Source: Perilla frutescens (lineage: Eukaryota; Streptophyta; Magnoliopsida; Lamiales; Lamiaceae). From it: 64,000 bases of DNA. Numbering within the stretch: position 1 is the stretch's first letter; each line of letters opens with the position of its first letter. Positions 13,301 to 23,465 of the stretch are shown here, piece after piece. The stretch lies in assembly GCA_026008535.1 (NCBI GenBank), contig BRKX01000011.1, forward strand, positions 49,894,183 through 49,958,182. The letters run 5' to 3'. A program made the translations under genes and the position numbers. The notes under the pieces were generated by a model that saw nothing but the letters and a program-made list of their open reading frames with translations, did no database searches and was not told the origin of the DNA.

Positions 13301-16300
13301 ATTGCTGCTTCAGGTTCTTATATGGCCTTTTGAATCTCTTGTCTCAACCTGTCTTTTGTTATCGGTTACTTATTGGTTGCTTATTTCTGTTTGTTGTATT
13401 ATTGATTTAGGTAAACGCAGGTTCCTTTAAAAGATAATCTGTTCTAAATCTTAGCAATGAAGGAAACTTATAGTTAAAGGAAATGTATGATTAAACAGCA
13501 AAAAGTTTATCAGCAATCACAAAATATTGGGGGAAACACGAAAATTAATTTTGTGGAAGAAGATATCTAGGCTATCTGAAGAAGATTCATGTCATTAAAC
13601 TGAATATATTGCTTATGATGGACTGAAATACACTGTAATTTTAGTATCCGTAAGACTAGAATTTCCAGCAAACTGAATATATTGCTTATGATTGAGTTTC
13701 TTTCCTTTCCTTTCTCTCTCTCTATTACTCATAAGCTACTTCGATATCCTTCCACAAAACTCAACCTATAGGGTCATGTCTCCAAAATTTTTAGGGCTTA
13801 TAAATTGACTTCATTGGCACGTAGATGACCACGGGGTGATATTTCAAGGGGTAAAACTAACTTGGCTCAACCTTCCAGGTGTAGGTTCATACTTTAATGT
13901 TTGTTTGTAGCCTTTCTGTGGACATTGCTCTTTGTCTTGAAATAAGAGATTATTACTAACTTTCATTTCTGACCCTAGGATGTATATTTAGGTGAAAAGT
14001 ATCACTAAGAAACATTCATCATTTTGTCTATGGCTATGCAGATACTTTACCTGATCTAGTATACTGGAGTTCTTTAACCTCTTCCTTCCTTTTTGTCTCT
14101 ATCAAATTTCTAATTTTTTGCTTTTGGCACCAGCTAGAGTCAAATTTGCATCATCTAGCACTTTCTGCTGACTGGAGAAAGCATGTTGATTCTATTGCTA
14201 CGGTTGGCTCTGCTACTCATATTGTAAGCAGTTCTGCACGAGCATCATCAAAACATGGAATTAGCAGGAAAAGAGTCAAGTCTTCTGAGGTTAGCAGACC
14301 CTCTTCAAACGCTGCAACTGGGCTGAGTTTATTCTGGTGGAGGGGTGGAAGGGGCTCACGCACACTCTTCAATTGGAAGGTTCTGCCTCGCTCTTCAGCT
14401 TCCAAAGCTGCCCGACAAGGTTCATAGTTTCTTTGCTGTTCTTCTCTTTAACTTGTAATCTTCGCCAAGTAAACAGTTGACCGAACATTTTTCACGTGGA
14501 GCTGTTGCAGGTGGACGTAAGAAAATACCTGGCATACTGTATCCTGACAGTGGAGAGTATGCCAAGCGAACTAAATATGATTCCTGGAGATCTGCCGTTG
14601 AGACATCAAAAAGTGTGGAACAGCTTGCTCTGCAGGCATGCTTATTTTTATTTAACCTTATTCTTAATGCTGTCTTGGTTCTATCTAATGTGAAGGACAA
14701 ACTAAATATGATTGCCTGAACAAGACTTTCCAATGCAGCTTGACTTTTTATAAATTTATTTTATACCCTGCAAAGTTTCTTATAGTGTTGGGCCTATAAT
14801 GTAATATCAGTCTGCATATAGAAACTACACTGAGAGCTATCTCCCTATCTACTGTTGCTCAGATATCACCAATCAATGAGGAAAAGATTGGGGCTATTGT
14901 TTTGCTAATACAAAGTGAGAGGTAATGAATCTTTTATTGTTTGCAGGTTAGGGAGCTAGATGCTAATATTAGATGGGATGATATTGGCAACAACAATCTT
15001 CTCTCAAAGGTAGAGAAGGATTCAAAAAAACCTGTCAGATCCTTTAAGAAGGCTATAATTCGTAGGAAGTGTTCTGAGCGAGCTGTGGTCAGGTACCTTC
15101 TGGATTTTGGCAAAAGAAGGTTTATTCCTGATGTTGTTGTCAGACATGGATCCAGGCTTGAAGATTCCTCGAACGAGAAGAAAAGATATTGGCTGGAAGA
15201 ATGTCATGTTCCATTGCACCTCTTGAAAGCTTTTGAAGAGAAAAGAATTTCTCGCAAATCCAATGCGATGAAGTCTGGAAAACTTTGTGAGAGCAGTAGA
15301 TTAACGAAGAAACCCTTAAGGGAAAAAGGATTTTCGTATCTTTTCTCAAGAGCAGAAAGATTGGATAATTATCAATGCGGGCATTGTAAAAAAGATGTTT
15401 TAATCAGGTATAATACAATGATATTTTGTAGTTATATTATTTTGGGGTAGGAAAATATTTCCCCTAGGAAACGACTTCCCAGAGCATCACTTAATGAACT
15501 CTTTTCCCAACTTAATTATAAAAGTATTGAACACTAGTGTCCTGTTTTTAGGAAAAACATTTCTAGTATTCTGTGAGATAAAAATAGAAATGAATAGATG
15601 TTTTGCGATTTTCTGTGTACATTAAGTTTGATAGGCTTATGATTGTTGTTCTCTGCTGCACACCAGAATATGTGTAGGCATCTTCTGTTCATTTGAATGA
15701 TATTAAAAAAAAAAAATGCTTGCCTAAAATGATTTTTATTTTCCTATTTTGGGTTTATTGAATTTTTAAGGTTACTGATCTGATTTCTTGTATTGATACA
15801 GGGAAGCAGTGAGCTGCCAGCATTGCAAAGGTAAAATCCTTAATTCGCTTTATACTTCTCATCAATGGTTTGGTTTGTTTCTTTGAGACACTCTTATTAC
15901 CCTAACAAATTACTGCTGCATCTTCTTGTTTTATTTCTGTTTGCATTTTTTCATTTTTTATTTTTTAACTTGAGGTCTGCAAATGGTAATAATTGATGTG
16001 TAACTTAGAAAGGTTTCACTGATAGTTGATTGTGAACTTGTGATGTAGTTATGATGGCATGAGAAAGCAGTAGCTATATGATATCTATGTGTATTCTTTT
16101 GTAACATTTTCTTTGTACAGCTCAACATTGCATATTTATAGTTGCCTCTTTATCTTTTAGCATGGATCATAACTGACAGTTGTTTATGGCTTTAATTAAA
16201 TTTCAGGTTTTTTTCATAAACGACATGTTCGGAGATCTGCTGGATCTATTACTACTCAGTGTACATATACTTGCCATAAATGCCAGGATGGGAAGTTTAT

Positions 16301-17538
16301 GAAAACTGATGCAAAGAAGGGGAAATCTAAGTCTCCAAAACTTAAGAATGCATCAAAAAGTGTGAAACTGGTGCGCTCAGGGAGAGGGAGAAAGAAGGGG
16401 AAAGGGAAGCAACCAATGAATTCTAAAAACAAAAAAGGAGTTCCTTTTGTTGTTCCTTTGCGTCGTTCTGCTAGGAACGCTGAACGTGTTGCAAAACTTT
16501 CTTCGCAGAACAGCAAGTTAAAAAAACGGAAAAGGGGAAGAAAGCCTAAATCAGAAAAGTACAAGTCTAAGAAGCCCAAGAATGATAGTTTGAAGAAGCA
16601 GAGGACGCCTGTTTTGAGCAGTTACTGGTTGAATGGTCTACGACTCTCAAGAAAGCGAGATGCCGAGAGACATTTGAGGAACAGAATGCTTCTTGTTGTT
16701 TCAGGTGAGGTGAATTGCATCCTTGATAAGCCAAAATGCAGTCTCTGCCAAGAAGTGGAACATAACTCCGAGTTGAATTATGTGGGCTGTGAAATTTGTG
16801 GAGGTAATCTTTAACTTTTTGCTTATCTGCACTTCATTTACTCCCACACGCCATTCTGTTGGCTTATCTAACCTATGCCATACTTTTCCTCAACAGAACT
16901 TGTATTTTGCAAAGCAATAGAAGTTGATGGGGCATGATTCTCTTTTAGTTGAAGTTTTTAGTTATTTTCTTTGAGCTTATTTCTTTTTCTCCTTGGGCAA
17001 ACCTGCAGATTGGTTTCATGGAGATGCTCTGGATCTTGGAGCCGATAAAATTGAAAGCCTTATCGGCTTTAAGTGCCACGTGTGTCTCAATAAGATGCCT
17101 CCTGTCTGCCCTCATAATTGTCCAGCTGAAAGCAGCAAGCTAGAAAATGTCTCAGAAAATAATGCCAAAACTGAATGCAATGGGGAAGGTTCTTATTGTT
17201 TGGCCAACCCTGAAGATGGATTAGCGTATCAAAAGTCTCATCTAGATGATAAATCCAATGATACACTTTCAACTGTTAATGTGGAGAAGCAGTTGCAAGG
17301 ATCCGTGCCTGAATCAGACCTGAAAGATAAAGACTTAGAGATTTCTGAGAAGATTCTTTTAGGGAATGATCTTATTGAACTTGGTGGAAGAAAAGGAGAG
17401 GTGTTGGATACTGTTGAAACTGAATCTACTATTCCAAACTCTGACATGGTCAAGGAAGCTGTATGTCCACCCATGATGCATGACCTTGTGGAGAATGGCA
17501 TGGCAAACAATGAGCATTCTGATGTCTGCAGCAGATAG
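7370..17538 (+). CDS. PTM: DDT domain and PHD-finger protein, PTM type
   Basis: Exons: 7370-8925, 9014-9631, 12161-13313, 14134-14419, 14511-14635, 14947-15407, 15802-15830, 16207-16803, 17009-17538. Every junction phase agrees, giving 1784 residues. Arabidopsis PTM is about 1700. Visible domains: a Tudor-like N-terminus (about 5-52), five DLN repression-like motifs (112-206), basic AT-hook-like RRGRKRK segments, a DDT domain (about 447-575), a C4HC3 PHD finger (645-686, DECCLC to WYCPEC), a CxxC cluster (about 1014-1030), a second zinc region (about 1390-1440) and a PHD-like finger near 1585-1635 (DWFHGD core). Arabidopsis PTM is described as an envelope-associated transcription factor in plastid-to-nucleus signalling, and that role is debated. 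I see no clear membrane helix in the spliced protein. Intron 5 appears to use a GC donor. Confidence 0.9.
14636..14946 (+). other. GC-AG intron within the PTM-like gene
   Basis: The upstream exon must end at CAG (14635) to join LALQ to VRELDAN in frame, as in related proteins. The next two bases are GC, not GT. The acceptor is a normal TTTGCAG. GC-AG introns are a minor class in plants and some are alternatively spliced. Confidence 0.7.
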
Positions 17539-20500
17539 AGCTTGTTCCGACTCAACTGAAGTTGTCTTCACAAACAATTTTTTGGTGTCAGGTGAAATGC
17601 TGTATGCTGGGAGAGAAAAACATAGATTAGATGTGTTCATAATTTACCCTTACAAGGCATTGTGCTAGTATTAAAGATGTTAAAACCTTTCTATGAAACT
17701 TAAAATTTTAGCTGAAATTCAAAAATTTATGGAGGTAATTTTCTTGAGAACTCAGAGCTAATAAAAATAATTTAAAGCCTGTTTTCTCTTTAGTAATGAT
17801 CTATCCTCCATTCCATACTTTCCCATCACATTGGAATGTATCTTAATGTGCAAGGTAGTCTCTCTCTTTCTATATATATATATATATAAGTGTGCGCGCG
17901 CTCGCACGCTTGCATGTGTGTGGCAGAGAAAACATATCTTGGTTATCATCAATCAACTTGAACTGTGCCCTTAGATTGGATGTCAAATTTCACTATTATG
18001 CCAAATATATCTGCAAATTTCAGAGAAAAAAACATTTAAGTTTTGATGCCTGTTTTACAAATACATCTGCAAATTTCATGTCAAAATTATGGACGAGTGA
18101 AATAATTCCTTTTTCTTTTGGTGCAAGTGGTAATTATGAATTGTACTACCTTTTTTTTTGGTCTCAGTGTGAGGGTACTATAACCCCTTTCATTTTGATA
18201 CATAGTTGGAGTAAATAAATTTGTCCCTTGTGTAGTTTTGTTTTTGTCATTATGATTTAGTATGATGGCTCTAACATGATATCCAGAATTAGTTTCCTCT
18301 TATATCTTCAAAGTCAAATGTTGATTGAGAATATGTACAAGGCTGTGATTTAACTGCTTGACATGGGGATTAACAATGAGGATTCTTTGTATTGTTACTC
18401 TTAGAATTAATCTTATAATGGAAAGCCTGATCTGCCAACGAACTTAAGTAGTTGCAGTTAATAAATTCTGATTATCAGTTCTCTTCCTCACATGTACTGC
18501 CTATATCCTGAGAAGTAGTGAAACATTCTTATCTGGAAGATATCACATTTACATGATAGTGTTCTTGGTAAGCTTTCTGCACACTATTCATTCTTGTAAC
18601 TGATCAAGTAAGCAAGATGATCATATGGAATTATCAGGCTATTATTCAAATAAACTATTGGCTTGATTCGACTCTGGATTAGAAGACTTTGTGACAGCTT
18701 GACAAACCGTCCAATTAGCTATCTGACTGAGTCACTGTGATTTGATATTTGAACTTTATTTCCTTGTTGACTGGTGTTAGTTTTTATGACACCCCAGCTA
18801 CATAACAGTGCCATCATGACATGTCACTGATGCAATAGAAGCTGGTCCGAAAGATGCAGCTGCTTAGAGCTGAACCATCACCTGGTCCTTTATAGAGGTT
18901 TGCTGTTCTTCCCTTTTAGTTTAATTATCTTCTACTACCTATGATGATTCTAAAAAGACTCTTTGGCTCCATTAGAGTGTCAAAGCCATCTGGGAACACA
19001 GCATAAATGAGTGAATTGTCTGAGTAGTAAAGGCTAGAGTTTATGGATTTTCTGTGAATTTCATCTAATGTTACAATTGTGAGGGAAAATTGTGATCACA
19101 AAGGTAGTTTGTTGCCAAATGGGGTATTCTTAAGGGATGGCAATGTGCTTGTTTTATAGTTTTCAAATATTGACATTTAAAACATATAATTGGCATCATT
19201 GAGAAATGATTTATTGGAGAGGGGCTCACTACTAACTATTAGTGGCATGCTTTAAGATGCTCTATACTCTGAAACAATTTCTCTGAGTTAACTATGGGGA
19301 CTAACTATTAAATATTGTTTGCCGCAAGTGATCATAATTTACTACTCACAGTTAGGAGATTGGATTCAAGTAAACAAGGAAAACGAACAAATTAGAAGTC
19401 TAATCAAGAACAGGCAGCTGCGTAAACATTTTGATGTGAAATAAATCAACAAAATACGGTTTACAATTTATTGGAGAATCCTGTCCATTTTTTCATATAT
19501 TACTTCTCTGTTATGTAAACATTAATGTATTCATCATAATAGTACTATTATTCACTTTTAGTGGTTAGCTGTTTAAATTGCTGATCTATGTTGCTATTCT
19601 TTTTGATTACAAGGTATGCACTTGAAAGTGCGGAATCTCTACTTGCATATGCTGTGTATGTTCACTCTTTCTTTTGTAGCCCCACCACACCTCTCCCTCC
19701 CCACTTCTGGTGGTGGATTTGATGTGTTTGGAACGTCAGGAACTCTTTCGTTTTTGCCCATCTTTTGAAGGAGGCTACTTTAATTGAGATGCAGTGGTGG
19801 ACAAACCTTTCTTCTCCCCCTCTTATTTTTGAATTACTTCTAGTTTATAAATGAAAGGTACTTCATTGGGCTGTTAGATATTCAGATGGAGAAAACCACG
19901 AGTGATATGCATACTTTCCTTTTAACTTTTTGCAGAATTTCTGATACATTTTACATGTGAAATTATTTGTATTTTGTACTGAGAACTACACTGATGTGAT
20001 GTTTATGAGGCCTGACCGTTTATTGTAACCGACAACAACTCAACCACTTAACAGCATGTTTGATAAACTTACAGTGTGATCGATCTTTTGGATTTTGCAG
20101 GTGAAATATGGATCATCTGTATCCTATTATACGATGTAGCTATTCTTGCAAGACAGATTCAATGATGTATCATCTTAGCTTTGTAGCAAAATCAGAAGCA
20201 GCAGGAGGAAAGAAGGCTAGTAAGAATTGATGGGATCACCTTGAAAACTCTCTACTTTATTGCTGTTTTTGAGCTTGTGGATGGATTTTCAGATTCAACA
20301 TGAAGTATGTCGTGTTCTAGGACCTTATTGAAGCCTCTACTCAAATATTGACGACCGCACTCAGTCAGAAGTAACTTTATGGTGCAGTTCCATTTTGGTG
20401 TTTAGATATTCTATTCTATTGCAAGCAATAAGTTTTCGTGGACCTGTTGAGGTCCCTTGCGAACTCAATTGAATTAGATGAGCCGCGTCGGCATGTTGAC

Positions 20501-20859
20501 GCTCATCTCGAGCTCAGTTAAATGAGGTGACAGAGGTTGGTGCTATATGTCGCATGATGAATCTAGATCATCAAGAATTGCAGTTTACCATCAGTCATTT
20601 GGACTTTTACTGAAGAAGAGTCATTTTGAGGATATTTGAGTTAATTCTATTTCTGACCTCTATCTGAATCTAATTACCTTAATTTGCAACAAATGGTATA
20701 GCTTCGTTCTCCTGGATTTATCATCTCATATCAAAACCAAATCTCGTGATAAACATGTAGTAAATTGGGCGTTTTGATCGCAATTTACACGTTTAAATGT
20801 TTGCAGGTTATTATTTTTTCCTTAAAAAAAGTTCGGGAGATAACTTGATAATTTAGAGT
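17539..20859. other. 3' flank of the PTM-like gene, no further gene seen
   Basis: After the TAG at 17536-17538 there are 3.3 kb without a convincing coding frame on either strand. The 3' UTR must begin here and may be spliced: a strong acceptor TTTTGCAG lies at about 20093-20100. A TA microsatellite followed by alternating GCGCGC bases lies at about 17870-17910. Short open frames here lack recognisable domains. Confidence 0.4.
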
Positions 20860-20995
20860 GGATTATTGTCTAAAGGAATGGGGTACTACAGTGCATAAGC
20901 TTATCTTCTGTGAGAAAATTAAATTTGTTTTGGAAGAATAGTAAGTACTGGGGAGTGTTGAAAGGCAAAAAAGGGCTTTCAATGAAGAAATTGGT

Positions 20996-21034
20996 GGGGG
21001 GGGGGGGGGGGGGGCGCGGGGGGGGGGGGGGGGG
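20996..21034 (+). repeat. Twin poly-G tracts (G19, CGC, G17)
   Basis: Nineteen G at 20996-21014, then CGC, then seventeen G at 21018-21034. It could form G-quadruplexes and is prone to sequencing length error. It creates spurious proline-rich open frames on the - strand. Confidence 0.85.
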
Positions 21035-21239
21035 TGCAGAAGACTCTCAGCAGAGCAGAGGTGATTAGAAAGTTTGGGTGGTCTCTTTGTATATTGTATG
21101 ACGGTATTTGTGCCAAGGAAAACATGCATATGGTGGGCTGAAAATGGAAGTTAGGGTGGAGGCAGCGACTAGATGGATGGAGGTTTTTCACCATGCTCGG
21201 GAAACATAAGCAGCAACCACGGCATTAGGTGTAGTAGTG

Positions 21240-21769
21240 GGTAGCAGAGATTGGATAGCGCCAGAGGAGGGATGTTTTCGATTAGACGTGGATGCTGCGG
21301 TTAATGAGGAGAAAAACTTGTTTGGTGTAGGTGTCGTGGTGCGGGATTGGAGGGGGAGGGTTCATGCGGCCATGGCTAAACACATTCAGCGGCCTTTCAC
21401 TATATTAGATGCGAAGTTGAATGCGATTCTTTATGGAGTAGGATTGTGCCTGCAAGAAAATTTGGTGCCATTTGTGATGTACTTCGACTCTTTATTGTCT
21501 ATCCGTTTAATTACTCATTATGTAGATGAGGGAATTCTTGATGGAAGAATTTCCTTCTACGGTGGATGTTATCAAAGCCAGATTAGTTAAGGACTTTAAA
21601 CATATGTATCGAGATGCAAATATTGTCGCTCACACTATTGCCCATTTTTGGATTAATTAAGGACTTCAAACATATATATCGGGATGCAAATATTGTTGCT
21701 CATACTATTGCCCGTTTTGGTGCAACATGTGTGGAGATGTGTACTTGGAATAATAATTTTCCTCGCTGA
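21240..21769 (+). pseudogene. RNase H-like (RVT_3) fragment of a retroelement or derived gene
   Basis: The frame from 21240 reads W..PEEGCFRLDVDAAV, then GVGVVVRDWRGRVHAAMAK, then LDAKLNAILYG. This is the pattern of plant RNase H-like domains found in non-LTR retrotransposons and related host genes: the first Asp is in the LDVDAAV strand, and the catalytic Glu position reads Lys in LDAK. A frameshift near 21540 moves the continuation (MEEFPSTVDVIKARLVKDF...) to another frame. The tail YRDANIVAHTIA occurs twice because of a 70-bp tandem duplication (units start near 21589 and 21659). The upstream part at 20860-21235 may be decayed sequence of the same element. It is non-functional. Confidence 0.7.
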
Positions 21770-22310
21770 TTGAGGGAGTTAAATAGAGAATAAAGATTTA
21801 ATTTTTCCTCGAAAATAAAATAAAATAGTAACTATGTGATTTGTAAAAGTGATCATAATTCGAACATTTTATACCAGTGATGTGGAATTATGGAGTTAGT
21901 GTATTTTTTTAAGTAGAAATGCTCATACATCACTTATAACCAATATGTTAGACATAAGAGTTCATGAACTTGCCGCACAATAATTTTTTTTTTCATGAAC
22001 ACATCAATTTAGAAAGGACTTAGAGGGACTCTCCTGTGCAAGAGTCTGATGGGTGGGTCAGCCCATTAACCCGGTTCGGCCCAATGCCAAAAATTCAAAC
22101 CCTCCCATTTCAGGCTCGTGTACCTTACGCGCGGGCCACGCGCGGTGCGTGTCCACGTGACGTACATGTGCCTGAATTATTATTTTTTCAATTTTTTTTT
22201 TATTTTTTTCAACTTTTTTAATTTCTTTTTCGATTTTATTTTAATTTTTTCCCCCCAAATTATATACCTTAAAATACAATTAGTGAACCCTAAAAATTGA
22301 AATGAATTAA

Positions 22311-22640
22311 TTTAATTTTTTAAAATAATATAAATATATATCCTAAAATTGATTTAATGGACCCTAAAATTAAAATGAATGATTTTTTTTTAATTTGGCG
22401 ACTGGCGCAATGCACTCGTCTGACGTTAATGCGCGGACTCATGCATTGCGCTCGACAATTAATTTAATTTTTTAAAATAAATATAAATATATATCCTAAA
22501 ATTGATTTAATGGACCCTAAAATTAAAGTGAATGATGTTTTTTTTTTAATTCTGTGACTCGTGCAATGCACTCGTCCAATGCTAACGCGTGGGCTCGTAT
22601 ATTGCGCTCGATAATTAATTTAATTTTTCAAAATAAATAT
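22311..22640. repeat. Tandem repeat of about 154 bp, two copies plus a partial copy
   Basis: Copies at about 22311-22464 and 22465-22618 share a TAAATATATATCCTAAAATT core, GGACCCTAAAATTAAA and a GC-rich block (TGCAATGCACTCGTC and similar). A third partial copy begins at 22619, and a diverged one precedes at about 22231. Confidence 0.75.
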
Positions 22641-22659
22641 AAATGGTAATTGAAAAAAA

Positions 22660-22790
22660 AACATAAACCCTAAAAAACGCAACAAAAATCCCTAAAAAAC
22701 CCTAAAAACCTTAATAAAACCCTAAAAAACTATGAACTGTAAAATCATGAACCCTAAAAAAACCTAAACCCACCCCCTCTAAACTCTAAA
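22660..22790. repeat. Telomere-like CCCTAAA-rich stretch
   Basis: CCCTAAA or CCCTAAAA occurs about seven times with irregular spacing. It resembles the plant telomere repeat but is imperfect and lies inside a transposable element, so it probably comes from a telo-box-rich leader or from slippage, not from a chromosome end. Confidence 0.6.
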
Positions 22791-23359
22791 TATTAATTGG
22801 AATGGAAAAAATTACAATTTGAACTACATATACTCATAAAAGATAAGTAGCAGACCAATTACTTTTTAATGATATAATTGATACGTTTTGAAAAAAATGA
22901 ACTTTAAATGATACTTTTAATGTAAAGATTGATACTGTATTTTACCAGTTTTTTTTTTTGGCAGAGCGTGCGGATCGGAGCGGATCGTCTGATGGACGGT
23001 CCATGCATAAGATGTATAAGAGTGTTGGCGAAGGACTTATTCTTCTCTCATCGATGTTAGACATGAATTCTGTCATCCTTGTGTGTTAAAAATCTACTTT
23101 GTCAAGGTAGTTAATTGGTTGTAAACTTGTAATTCATGCGAATTTGGAGTTCATTTAGTCCCTAAAAAAACTAGAGTTCATTTGGAGGTGGAGGCATCTT
23201 GTTATATGAAAAATGGCTCGAATCTAAATATTTTACTGTTAATTGTATTTCTACTATCGACATGTGAGGCTTCATATGATTATGCAACACTTTAAATAGT
23301 TTTTTATTATTCTAAATTGAACTTAATAATACTCATAGGATGTAGATATATTAAAATAG

Positions 23360-23465
23360 ATGGTCCATGTAGGGATGATCTAGTGGTGGAGTGAGATTGC
23401 TTGGAGACCAAAGGTCACAGATTCAAATCTCCTTAATACCACAAGCCGCGCGTGTGAGTAAAAAA
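23360..23465 (+). mobile_element. tRNA-derived SINE inside the copia 3' LTR
   Basis: The head GGATGATCTAGTGGTGGAG and the B-box-like CAGATTCAAATCTCC are followed by an A-tail. Flanks AAAATAG (23353-23359) and AAAGTAG (23466-23472) form an imperfect short TSD. Removing the insert rejoins LTR sequence that is continuous in the right LTR at 28063, which confirms the insertion. Confidence 0.7.

Larger units (their letters stand above)
22023..23030. mobile_element. Non-autonomous MULE, related to the 12.8-kb element, 9-bp TSD
   Basis: The 1008-bp insert is flanked by perfect AAGGACTTA duplications at 22014-22022 and 23031-23039. Its left end (GAGGGACTCTCCTGTGCAAG) and the inverse of its right end (CGCCAACACTCTTATACAT) align in register with the ends of the MULE at 44125-56896, with CTC at base 9. 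Both share the GTCTGATGG-type GC-rich inner TIR. It holds no transposase. Its interior has a ~154-bp tandem repeat and a CCCTAAA-rich stretch. It is presumably mobilised in trans by a MULE transposase. Confidence 0.8.

Noticed and set aside
17539..20110. Further C-terminal exons of the PTM-like gene near 20101
   Set aside because: The in-frame TAG at 17536-17538 already gives a family-length protein and the 20101 segment lacks a plausible conserved frame. It may be a spliced 3' UTR.
20863..21194. Proline-rich minus-strand open frames
   Set aside because: They are created by the poly-G tract; no domain and no gene context.
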